A DNA stretch of 8,153 bases from JBEVMS01 sp040508515 (GTDB lineage: Bacteria > Pseudomonadota > Gammaproteobacteria > Xanthomonadales > Rhodanobacteraceae): NCBI GenBank assembly GCA_040508515.1, contig JBEVMS010000336.1, positions 1 through 8,153 of the forward strand, written 5' to 3'. Of this stretch, positions 1 to 6,188 are shown piece after piece; position 1 is the first letter of the stretch; each line of letters opens with the position of its first letter. A program made the position numbers and the translations under genes. Under the pieces are notes generated by a model, which saw only the letters and a program-made list of their open reading frames with translations, was not told where the DNA came from and ran no database searches.

Positions 1-788
1 TCGGCCTGATCGGTGACCAGTTGCAGTTGCCCCTGCACGCACTGCGCCTGCTGCACGCCCGGCCAGCTCAGCAGCAATGCCGGCGACAGCGTGCTTCGAC
101 AGCGCACATGGGTGGTGGCAACACGGGCACGCAGCGCCTGCAGGCCGCCCTCGCAGAGCAGCCGTCCACGGGCGATCACGCAAACTCGATCGGCCAGCGC
201 CTCGGCTTCCTCCAGATAATGCGTGGTCAACACCACCGCGCAGCCCTGCTCGCGCAACTGCCGTATCGCCGACCACAGGCTGCCGCGCGCAGCCAGCTCC
301 ATGCCCACGGTCGGCTCGTCTAGGAACAGCAATTCGGGCCGCCCACATAGCGCCAGCGCAAACTGCACCCGTCGCTGCTGGCCACCGGAGAGCTTGCCGT
401 AGGGACGTGGGAGCAGATCCTCAATACCGGCCAGCGCGGCGCTCTGGGCCAACGTGCGCGGGGCCGGGTAATAGCTGGCGGTCAGTCGCAGCAATTCATT
501 CACACGCAGCGTGCTGGGCAGCTCGGCGTGCTGCAACATCACGCCGATGCGCCGACGCGCCGATAGCCGCCACGGATCTTGTCCAAACAGCTCAACCTTG
601 CCCAAATCAGCGCGGATCAACCCCAGCAGCAGAGCGATCGCGCTGCTCTTGCCAGCAGCGTTGGGACCGAGCAAAGCCAGCACTTCGCCGCGGCGCAGCA
701 ACAGGTCGAAGCCGTCCAATGCAATTTGGCCGGCGTAACGTTTGACCACGCCACAGAGGCTGGCGACGATCGGTTCGGGTGACGACAT
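1..788 (-). CDS. ABC transporter ATP-binding protein (ABC-2/drug-export type), partial at the C-terminus
   Basis: Reading leftward from the ATG at 788-786 gives an unbroken frame of 262 codons to the window edge. The protein is the cytoplasmic ATPase subunit of an ABC exporter. Visible motifs: aromatic A-loop Tyr18, Walker A GPNAAGKSS (residues 41-49), Q-loop Gln86, signature LSGGQQRR (133-140), Walker B LLFLDEP (153-159), and H-loop His190 in TTHYLEEAEALADR. This order and wording match the CcmA/DrrA/NatA-like class that pairs with a separate ABC-2 permease. Family members are usually about 300 residues, so a short C-terminal part is missing. The start is supported by AAGGAGG at 803-797, eight bases from the ATG. 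Two oddities: Walker A has Ala where Gly is usual (GPNGAGK), and the D-loop reads VGME where GLD is typical. A permease, and perhaps a two-component system, may lie to the left (inference). The exported substrate cannot be told from sequence. Confidence 0.93.
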   Translation of the reverse strand, partial: MSSPEPIVASLCGVVKRYAGQIALDGFDLLLRRGEVLALLGPNAAGKSSAIALLLGLIRADLGKVELFGQDPWRLSARRRIGVMLQHAELPSTLRVNELLRLTASYYPAPRTLAQSAALAGIEDLLPRPYGKLSGGQQRRVQFALALCGRPELLFLDEPTVGMELAARGSLWSAIRQLREQGCAVVLTTHYLEEAEALADRVCVIARGRLLCEGGLQALRARVATTHVRCRSTLSPALLLSWPGVQQAQCVQGQLQLVTDQA

Positions 789-796
789 GGGCAGTT

Positions 797-803
797 CCTC
801 CTT
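797..803 (-). promoter_or_regulatory. Strong ribosome binding site of the ABC ATPase gene
   Basis: On the minus strand this reads AAGGAGG, a near-perfect anti-16S match eight bases before the ATG at 788. It fixes the start of the ABC ATPase gene. Confidence 0.85.
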
Positions 804-862
804 GCACTGCAACGTAGTCGCACGTCGCCGAAACCATAAGTCCGCCGCGTCAACCCTCGCTT

Positions 863-876
863 ATGACATCCGTCAT
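863..876. promoter_or_regulatory. Perfect dyad ATGAC-N4-GTCAT, candidate operator
   Basis: The two 5-bp arms (863-867 and 872-876) are exact reverse complements around the spacer ATCC. The site lies between the divergent ABC ATPase and aminotransferase genes. On the minus strand a TTGACG (853-848), a possible -35 box, begins ten bases downstream of it. That position would suit an activator upstream of the ABC promoter, although no good -10 follows at 17 bases. Short inverted repeats with a small spacer are typical of NarL/FixJ-family response regulators, which often control ABC-2 exporters of this type. The assignment to such a regulator is inference. Confidence 0.45.
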
Positions 877-912
877 CCGGGGTTACGGAGTCTGCCTGGC
901 CCGCGTTATGCT

Positions 913-922
913 CATATATATG
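913..922. promoter_or_regulatory. AT-rich palindrome CATATATATG, possible divergent promoter core
   Basis: This is an exact 10-bp palindrome and the most AT-rich spot in the 248-base region between the ABC gene and the aminotransferase. TATATA at 915-920 would serve as a -10 box for the plus-strand aminotransferase, whose start lies about 115 bases further on. I see no good -35 hexamer at 16-18 bases, so the promoter call is weak. Confidence 0.3.
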
Positions 923-972
923 GATCGTCGCGCCGCCACAGGCCATGCAAGTGACGAATTATTGCGATCCAT
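920..972 (+). other. Inverted repeat in the aminotransferase leader region
   Basis: ATGGATCG (920-927) and CGATCCAT (965-972) are exact 8-bp reverse complements separated by 37 bases. If transcription starts near the AT-rich island, they could pair in the 5' untranslated RNA. The repeat might also be a spaced protein-binding site or chance. No known riboswitch class is recognised here. Confidence 0.3.
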
Positions 973-1024
973 CTGCAGAAAGCGTCGGCCTGCTTTGCGT
1001 TAGGAGCGAGGCGCCGGCGGATTG

Positions 1025-1030
1025 AAGGAG
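1025..1030 (+). promoter_or_regulatory. Ribosome binding site of the aminotransferase
   Basis: AAGGAG with six bases to the ATG at 1037. It decides between that ATG and the in-frame TTG at 1022. Confidence 0.8.
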
Positions 1031-1036
1031 ATTGGT

Positions 1037-2536
1037 ATGAGCGTGATCGATCAGCTGCGCCCTCTGCGTGATTACGGCGGCCAGCCGCTGACCCACGGCC
1101 TCAACGATGCAACCATCGAACGATTCGCTGCCAGCGATACCGCGCTGGTGCAGGCCATTACCGAGGCACTGGCGCGTCATCATTCGCTGCAGGCGGAAAT
1201 GAGTGACTTCCTGCGCCTGGACGAAGCCGAGCAGTTGCGCCTGGTCCAGGCCGGTTACATCAATTATTACCCCGACGACGCGATCAATCCCTACCTGCCG
1301 GCGGCCGCGCGCGGGCCGTGGATCGTCACGCTCAAGGGCGCGGTGGTGCACGACAGCGGCGGCTACGGCATGCTCGGTTTCGGGCACAACGATGCGGCCA
1401 TCCATGCCGCGCTGAATCTGCCGCAGGTGATGGCCAACGTGATGACGCCCAGCGTCGCGCAGTGGCGTTTCGCGCAGGCGATGGAGCGCGAGCTGGGCCA
1501 CCGGCGCGGCGGCAATCCGTTTGCCAAGCTACTGTGCCTGAACTCCGGTTCCGAGGCGGTGGGGCTGGCCTGCCGCCTGGCCGACGTCAACGCCAAACTG
1601 CTGACCGATCCGGGTGCCCGCTACGCCGGTCGCACGATCAAGCGGCTGGCGGTCAAGGGCGCCTTCCACGGGCGCACCGACAAGCCGGCGATCTACTCCG
1701 ATTCTTCGCGCAAGGCTTACGTCCAGCACCTGGCCAGCTATCGCCACGAGGACAGCCTGATCACCGTGGCGCCCTACGATCTGGATGCCCTGCACGCGGC
1801 GTTCGCCGATGCCGAAACGCACGGCTGGTTCATCGAGGCGATGTTCCTGGAACCGGTGATGGGCGAAGGCGATCCCGGCCGCGCGCTGACGCCGCAGTTC
1901 TACAGCGCCGCGCGCGAACTGACCGAAGCCCACGGCGCGCTGCTGATGGTCGACTCGATCCAGGCCGGCCTGCGCGCGCACGGCGTGCTGTCGGTGGTCG
2001 ACTATCCCGGCTTTGAAAAGCTGCCGGCGCCGGATATGGAAACCTATTCCAAGGCGCTCAATGCCGGCCAGTACCCGCTCTCCGTGCTGGCGGTCAACGC
2101 GCGCACCGAGCAGCTCTACCGCAAAGGCATCTACGGCAACACCATGACCGCCAATCCGCGCGCGCTCGACGTGGCGCTGGCCACCATGGCGCAGCTGACC
2201 GACGCGGTACGGCGCAATATCGTCGAGCGCGGCGCCGAGTTCGTCGCCCGGCTGGAACAGTTGAAGGACGAACTGGGCGGGCTGATCACCAAGGTGCAAG
2301 GCACCGGCCTACTGCTCTCGTGCGAGCTGGACCCGCAATTCAAATGCTACGGCGCCGGCTCCATCGAGGAATACCTGCGTGAGCGCGGCATCGGCGTGAT
2401 CCACGGCGGCGCCAACTCGCTGCGCTTCACGCCGCACTTTCGGGTGACTAGCGCGGAGATCGAATTGATCGTGTCCGCCATACGCATCGCCCTCCTGGAA
2501 GGACCGCGCAAGAGCGCCACCCAAGCGGCTGCTTGA
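1037..2536 (+). CDS. Class III PLP-dependent aminotransferase of unknown substrate
   Basis: A 499-residue fold-type I, class III aminotransferase, expected to move an amino group between an amine donor and a keto acid in the cytoplasm. Recognisable landmarks: SGSEA (170-174, phosphate binding), FHGRT (210-214), LEPVMGEGDPG (271-281), VD with Asp306 (pyridine nitrogen contact), YSKALNAG with the likely Schiff-base Lys339, GNTMTANP (367-374) and RFTPHF (463-468). The N-terminal 90 residues before the fold are longer than in ArgD/GabT-like enzymes of about 400-430 residues. The family's D-E-(V/I)-Q and G-x-G-R-T-G segment reads DSIQAGLRAHG, so the enzyme is divergent and I cannot assign it to ornithine, GABA, lysine or diamine subfamilies. 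I chose the ATG at 1037 because AAGGAG (1025-1030) sits six bases before it; an in-frame TTG at 1022 would overlap that site. It is transcribed alone, divergent from the ABC gene. Confidence 0.9.
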   Translation: MSVIDQLRPLRDYGGQPLTHGLNDATIERFAASDTALVQAITEALARHHSLQAEMSDFLRLDEAEQLRLVQAGYINYYPDDAINPYLPAAARGPWIVTLKGAVVHDSGGYGMLGFGHNDAAIHAALNLPQVMANVMTPSVAQWRFAQAMERELGHRRGGNPFAKLLCLNSGSEAVGLACRLADVNAKLLTDPGARYAGRTIKRLAVKGAFHGRTDKPAIYSDSSRKAYVQHLASYRHEDSLITVAPYDLDALHAAFADAETHGWFIEAMFLEPVMGEGDPGRALTPQFYSAARELTEAHGALLMVDSIQAGLRAHGVLSVVDYPGFEKLPAPDMETYSKALNAGQYPLSVLAVNARTEQLYRKGIYGNTMTANPRALDVALATMAQLTDAVRRNIVERGAEFVARLEQLKDELGGLITKVQGTGLLLSCELDPQFKCYGAGSIEEYLRERGIGVIHGGANSLRFTPHFRVTSAEIELIVSAIRIALLEGPRKSATQAAA

Positions 2537-2542
2537 ATCCGG

Positions 2543-2572
2543 CGCGCCGCGACCGCCGGTCGATCGGGCGCG
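2543..2572 (+). terminator. GC-rich hairpin just after the aminotransferase stop
   Basis: Outer arms CGCGCC (2543-2548) and GGCGCG (2567-2572) enclose an inner stem CGACC (2550-2554) with GGTCG (2558-2562) and a GCC loop. It begins six bases after the stop codon, as expected of a transcript-end structure. No T-tract follows, so it may only protect the 3' end or act with Rho, and GC-rich DNA makes chance pairing likely. Confidence 0.3.
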
Positions 2573-2899
2573 TGGCACAGCGATGGGGCATGGATGCTCC
2601 TGCTCGCCTCGCGCGCCCGTCGCAATTTTGAAGACAGCAGCCCCGCCGCAGCGTCGCGGCCCCAGCCCCGTCGCACCAAGGGCCGCGTCTGCCAAGGATT
2701 TCTCGCATAGGCATCCATAACCGGCGCTGCCGCCACGGAGCCGGTGCGGTCCCGTCTCGCTCGTTTTCGGCGCGCGCAAATCCAGCATCCTCGGCGGACG
2801 GGGCTTCATTCGTCGTGATGCGTTGCGCCCGCCTCCGCCACTCGCTGTCGTGGCGTTCGCTGCGTCACAATCGCCTCTATTCCGCAGCCGGGCATCCGC
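2573..2899. other. Gene-free stretch upstream of upp
   Basis: Together with the hairpin before it, this makes a 363-base gap. Frames open on both strands here have no plausible start, ribosome site or protein resemblance, so I call no gene. The stretch should carry the upp promoter. The best -10-like match is CACAAT at 2866-2871, about 28 bases before the upp start, without a matching -35. CCCGTC and GACGGG further upstream can pair only over a long loop. I recognise no riboswitch or small RNA. Confidence 0.4.
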
Positions 2900-3538
2900 A
2901 TGAAAATCGTCGAAGTCAGCCACCCCCTGATCCAGCACAAGCTTGGCCTGATGCGCCGTGCCGACATCAGCACCAAGGAGTTCCGCGAGCTGGCTGGCGA
3001 AGTCGCCGCGTTGCTGACCTACGAGGCGACCAAGGATCTGGAAACCGTCGAGGAAACCATCCAAGGCTGGGCCGGACCGCTGACCGTGCGGCGCATCAAG
3101 GGCAAGAAGATCACCATCGTGCCGATCCTGCGTGCCGGCCTGGGCATGCTGTCCGGCGTGCTGGAAATGATCCCGGCGGCCAAGGTCAGCGTGGTCGGCC
3201 TGCAACGCGACGAAACCACCCTGACGCCGGTGACCTACTACGAGAAACTGACCGGGCGCATGGACGAGCGCACCGCGCTGATCGTCGATCCAATGCTGGC
3301 CACCGCCGGCACCTTGATCGCTACTGTCGACATGCTCAAGGCGGCCGGCGCCAAACGCATCAAGGGTTTGTTTCTGGTTGCCGCACCGGAGGGACTCGAA
3401 CGCATCGCCGCAGCGCATCCGGATATCGAAATCTACCTCGCCGCGATCGATCAGCGCCTCAACGAAAAGGGCTACATCCTCCCCGGGCTGGGCGACGCCG
3501 GCGACAAGATCTTCGGCACCAAACAATTGGCGACCTGA
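2900..3538 (+). CDS. upp: Uracil phosphoribosyltransferase
   Basis: A 212-residue cytoplasmic enzyme that joins uracil to PRPP to give UMP and pyrophosphate (pyrimidine salvage). The sequence follows bacterial Upp along its whole length (E. coli Upp is 208 residues): ILRAGLGM (76-83), the PRPP-binding loop VDPMLATAGT (129-138), VAAPEG (160-165), AAIDQRLNEKGYI and the C-terminal uracil-binding LPGLGDAGDKIFGTK (194-208). The PRPP loop has Ala136 where E. coli has Gly (ATGGS). The start is set by alignment to the family N-terminus. The upstream sequence GGGCATCCGC has no clear Shine-Dalgarno, so translation may be weak or nearly leaderless. The gene stands alone, without the uracil permease or pyr genes that sometimes accompany it, and converges on pip. 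Confidence 0.97.
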   Translation: MKIVEVSHPLIQHKLGLMRRADISTKEFRELAGEVAALLTYEATKDLETVEETIQGWAGPLTVRRIKGKKITIVPILRAGLGMLSGVLEMIPAAKVSVVGLQRDETTLTPVTYYEKLTGRMDERTALIVDPMLATAGTLIATVDMLKAAGAKRIKGLFLVAAPEGLERIAAAHPDIEIYLAAIDQRLNEKGYILPGLGDAGDKIFGTKQLAT

Positions 3539-3567
3539 GCGAACCGCGCCAGGCCAGCGCGGTTCGC
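3539..3567. terminator. Perfect 11-bp hairpin between convergent upp and pip
   Basis: GCGAACCGCGC (3539-3549) pairs exactly with GCGCGGTTCGC (3557-3567) around a 7-base loop. It starts directly after the upp stop codon and ends 22 bases short of the pip stop on the other strand, so it can serve both genes. Neither side has a T-run, so this is not a classical intrinsic terminator. It may work as a pause or Rho-assisted end, or as a 3' RNA stabiliser. Confidence 0.7.
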
Positions 3568-3589
3568 GGTGCGAAACGCGACTCTCGCT

Positions 3590-4555
3590 TCAGCGCCGTG
3601 CAGCGCCGAAGCGATCCGTGGCCTGCACCAATTGATCGGTGATGCCCGGCTCAAACGCGGAATGCCCGGCGTCCTGCACGATACGCAGGTCCGCCTCGGG
3701 GAAGGCGCGGTGCAAATCCCAGGCGCTGCGCAGCGGGCACACCACGTCGTAACGGCCCTGCACGATCACGGTGGGGATATGCCGGATGCGCTCGACGTTG
3801 CGCAGCAGCTGATCGTCGTGCTCGAAGAAGCCGCCGTTGACGAAGTAATGGCATTCGATGCGCGCGAACGCCAGCGCGAACTCGTCCTCGCCGCTGGAGG
3901 CGATGAAGTTGGGATCTTGATGCAGGTAGCTGGTGGCGCCCTCCCATACCGACCAGGCGCGTGCCGCGGCCACGCGCACTTGCGGATCGGTGCTGGTCAG
4001 GCGCCGATGGTAGGCGCTGATCAGGTCGCCACGCTCAACGACGGGAATCGCCGCCAGGTAGGTTTCCCAAGCATCCGGATAGAGCTGGCTGCAACCGTCC
4101 TGGTAGAACCATTCCAGTTCGAAACGGCGTAGCAGGAAAATCCCGCGCAAGACCAGTTCGGTGACCTTGTGCGGATGGGTCTGCGCGTAGGCCAGCGCCA
4201 GAGTCGAGCCCCAGGAACCGCCGAAGACCTGCCAGCGATCGATGCCCAAATGCTCGCGCACGCGCTCGATGTCGGCGACCAGATCCCAGGTGGTGTTGCC
4301 CTCCAGCTCCGCATGCGGGGTGGATCGTCCGCAGCCCCGCTGATCGAACAACACGATGCGATACACCGCCGGATCAAAAAAGCGCCGGCAATTGGGATTG
4401 GTGCCACCACCCGGGCCGCCATGCAAAAACACCACCGGCTTGCCCGCCGGGTTGCCGCTCTGCTCGTAGTAGAGCGTGTGCAGCGGCGACACCGCCAGCA
4501 TGCCCTGGTCGTAAGGCGCGATTTCGGGGTAAAGGGGACGGCGATCCTGCAGCAT
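3590..4555 (-). CDS. pip: Proline iminopeptidase (alpha/beta hydrolase, peptidase family S33)
   Basis: A 321-residue cytoplasmic exopeptidase that releases N-terminal proline from peptides. Motifs in order: HGGPGGG (45-51, oxyanion hole), DQRGCGRS (71-78), nucleophile elbow FGGSWGS with Ser114, QGRYDVVCP with Asp270, and DAGHSAFEPG with His298. The triad Ser-Asp-His has the same spacing as Ser110-Asp266-His294 known for the Xanthomonas campestris enzyme, shifted by four residues. I chose the ATG at 4555-4553: GGAGAG lies seven bases upstream and the protein then begins MLQDRRPLYPEI, the usual Pip N-terminus. A GTG 16 codons earlier would add a tail with no family counterpart. It is divergent from galP and convergent with upp. 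No LuxR-type gene adjoins it, unlike the xccR/oryR-pip loci of plant-pathogenic Xanthomonas. Confidence 0.96.
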   Translation of the reverse strand: MLQDRRPLYPEIAPYDQGMLAVSPLHTLYYEQSGNPAGKPVVFLHGGPGGGTNPNCRRFFDPAVYRIVLFDQRGCGRSTPHAELEGNTTWDLVADIERVREHLGIDRWQVFGGSWGSTLALAYAQTHPHKVTELVLRGIFLLRRFELEWFYQDGCSQLYPDAWETYLAAIPVVERGDLISAYHRRLTSTDPQVRVAAARAWSVWEGATSYLHQDPNFIASSGEDEFALAFARIECHYFVNGGFFEHDDQLLRNVERIRHIPTVIVQGRYDVVCPLRSAWDLHRAFPEADLRIVQDAGHSAFEPGITDQLVQATDRFGAARR

Positions 4556-4707
4556 GAAAGAGCTCTCCGACGAAGCATGCGAGATAGCCGCGCACGGTAA
4601 CACGCAACGCTGGATGGCTCAGCCGCTTTTACCGAGCCTCCACAATTAACTGTTTAGGCTAGTATCAGTATGCCGCCCCGCCTGCGGCACATGCCTCAGG
4701 AGCCTCT
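4556..4707. promoter_or_regulatory. Divergent intergenic region of pip and galP
   Basis: These 152 bases must hold both promoters. The segment around 4641-4670 is clearly AT-richer than its surroundings and contains TAGTAT (4661-4665 region), a possible -10 for galP, without a convincing -35. The galP ribosome site AGGAG lies at 4698-4702, five bases before its ATG. The pip ribosome site, GGAGAG on the minus strand, lies close to 4563-4568. Confidence 0.4.
4671..4689. repeat. Inverted repeat TGCCGC-N7-GCGGCA before galP
   Basis: Two exact 6-bp arms (4671-4676 and 4684-4689) sit between the likely galP promoter and its ribosome binding site, nine bases from AGGAG. It could be an operator for a sugar-responsive repressor or a leader hairpin. 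A similar dyad, TGCTGC-N6-GCAGCA, occurs in the other divergent region at 7629-7646. GC-rich composition makes chance possible. Confidence 0.3.
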
Positions 4708-6105
4708 ATGTCCGCGACCAGCGTTACCGCCGTACCCGAACACGGCACTTCCAGTATTTTCGTCATCGGCCTGCTCGCCTCACTGGCGGGGTTGATGTTC
4801 GGCTTAGACATCGGGGTGATCTCCGGTGCCCAAAGTTTTATCCAGAAAGATTTCGGCATCAGCGACAACGCGCTGGAATGGATCGTCAGCTCGATGATGG
4901 CCGGCGCGGCGATCGGTGCGCTGGCTTGCGGCTGGCTGTCCGCTGCGCTTGGTCGCAAGCGTTCGTTGATCCTCGGCGGTGTGCTGTTCGTCGCCGGTTC
5001 GCTGGCGTGCGCGCTGGCACCCTCCCCGACGGTGCTGGTGATCGGTCGTCTTGTGCTGGGCATCGCGGTGGGTATCGCCAGCTACACCGCGCCGCTTTAC
5101 ATCGCCGAGATCGCTCCGGAGAAAACCCGCGGCCGGATGATTTCCACCTACCAGCTCATGCTGACCACCGGCATTCTGCTGGCGTTTCTGTCCGATACCG
5201 CCTTCAGCTATTCCGGCTCCTGGCGCTGGATGCTGGGGGTGATCGCGATCCCCGGCGCGCTATTCCTGCTGGGTCTGTTTGCGCTGCCGGATAGCCCACG
5301 CTGGCTGATGATGCGCGGACGCAAGCAGGAGGCCGTCGGCGTGCTGATGCGCCTGCGCGGCGGCTTGCGCAAGCAGGTGGACAAGGAATTGGCCGACATC
5401 GAGGAGCAGCTGAAAAAGCCCCAGGTAGGTTTCAAGCTGTTCAAGGAAAACCCCAATTTCCGTCGCTCGGTCTGGCTGGGCGTACTGCTGCAGGCGATGC
5501 AGCAATTCACCGGCATGAACGTGGTGATGTACTACGCGCCGCGCATTTTCCAGGCGATGGGCTACGCCACCGAGGCGCAGATGTGGTTCACCGCGCTGGT
5601 GGGGCTAACCAACGTGCTGGCCACCTTGATCGCGATGGCGGTGATCGACCATTGGGGCCGCAAACCCACGCTGTACACCGGCTTCACCGTCATGGCGATC
5701 GGGCTGGGCGTGGTCGGCGCGATGATGGCTGGCGGACCGCCGCAATCGCACGCCGCCCAGCTCTTCACCGTGGTGATGTTGCTGGTCTTCATCGTCGGTT
5801 TCGCGATGTCGGCCGGGCCATTGATCTGGACCTTGTGCTCGGAAATCCAGCCGCTGAAGGGGCGCGACTTCGGTGTCGCCGCCTCCACCTTCACCAACTG
5901 GATCACCAACATGATCGTGGGCGCCAGCTTCCTCAGCCTGCTCAACGGGCTGGGCACCGCGCCCACGTTCTGGCTCTACGCGGCGCTCAACGCGGTGTTC
6001 CTGCTGCTGACCTTCTGGCTCGTCCCAGAGACCAAGGGCGTTACCCTGGAGCAGATCGAAAGCCGCCTGATGAGCGGCGCCAAGCTGCGTGATATCGGTC
6101 AGTAA
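4708..6105 (+). CDS. galP: Sugar/proton symporter of the major facilitator superfamily, GalP type
   Basis: A 465-residue inner-membrane transporter with twelve predicted hydrophobic segments in two halves and a central loop near 200-250. It closely resembles E. coli GalP (464 residues) from end to end: FGLDIGV with Asp34 (the proton-coupling position), LGRKRS (81-86), APLYIAEIAPEKTRGRMIS, PDSPRW (194-199), LLQAMQQFTGMNVVMYYAP with the sugar-contacting QQ and N, WGRKPT (316-321), AMSAGPLIWTLCSEIQPLKG, and VPETKG (439-444). Likely substrates are galactose, glucose or related hexoses taken up with H+; paralogues AraE and XylE are the alternatives, but the wording is nearest GalP. AGGAG at 4698-4702 supports the start. 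There are no galactose-metabolism genes or regulator next to it, so it appears to be a stand-alone uptake gene. Confidence 0.92.
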   Translation: MSATSVTAVPEHGTSSIFVIGLLASLAGLMFGLDIGVISGAQSFIQKDFGISDNALEWIVSSMMAGAAIGALACGWLSAALGRKRSLILGGVLFVAGSLACALAPSPTVLVIGRLVLGIAVGIASYTAPLYIAEIAPEKTRGRMISTYQLMLTTGILLAFLSDTAFSYSGSWRWMLGVIAIPGALFLLGLFALPDSPRWLMMRGRKQEAVGVLMRLRGGLRKQVDKELADIEEQLKKPQVGFKLFKENPNFRRSVWLGVLLQAMQQFTGMNVVMYYAPRIFQAMGYATEAQMWFTALVGLTNVLATLIAMAVIDHWGRKPTLYTGFTVMAIGLGVVGAMMAGGPPQSHAAQLFTVVMLLVFIVGFAMSAGPLIWTLCSEIQPLKGRDFGVAASTFTNWITNMIVGASFLSLLNGLGTAPTFWLYAALNAVFLLLTFWLVPETKGVTLEQIESRLMSGAKLRDIGQ

Positions 6106-6128
6106 ATCGCACTCGCTGCTTGAACAAC

Positions 6129-6153
6129 AAAGCCCGGCTTAGGCCGGGCTTTT
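6129..6153. terminator. Bidirectional intrinsic terminator between galP and the FAD oxidase
   Basis: AAAGCCCGGC (6129-6138) pairs perfectly with GCCGGGCTTT (6143-6152) around the tetraloop TTAG. On the plus strand it continues TCTTT, and on the minus strand TGTTGTT, so each direction has a U-rich tail. It lies 23 bases after the galP stop and ends the convergent FAD oxidase transcript as well. Confidence 0.92.
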
Positions 6154-6161
6154 CTTTGCGT

Positions 6162-6177
6162 GATGCGGAGGCGCATC
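6162..6177. repeat. Second small hairpin GATGCG-GAGG-CGCATC
   Basis: A perfect 6-bp inverted repeat with a 4-base loop, between the strong terminator and the stop codon of the FAD oxidase (11 bases beyond it on the minus strand). It has no T-tract. It may be an auxiliary 3'-end structure of the oxidase transcript. Confidence 0.45.
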
Positions 6178-6188
6178 CAGCCACCACA

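Noticed and set aside
77..745. 222-codon plus-strand open frame at the left end
   Set aside because: It lies opposite the ABC ATPase. Its Arg/Ala/Pro-rich composition is typical of a wrong frame in GC-rich DNA.
1022..1036. TTG start 15 bases upstream for the aminotransferase
   Set aside because: It would place the AAGGAG ribosome site inside the coding region. The ATG at 1037 is ideally spaced from that site.
1529..2299. 256-codon minus-strand open frame inside the aminotransferase
   Set aside because: It is fully antisense to a motif-rich enzyme and has no start signal of its own.
2309..3526. 405-codon minus-strand open frame opposite upp and the end of the aminotransferase
   Set aside because: It is antisense to two clearly homologous genes, resembles no protein family, has no ribosome site, and is explained by few stop codons in GC-rich DNA.
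4556..4603. GTG start that would lengthen Pip by 16 residues
   Set aside because: The added residues have no counterpart in the family, and the ATG at 4555 has a good ribosome site and the typical N-terminus.
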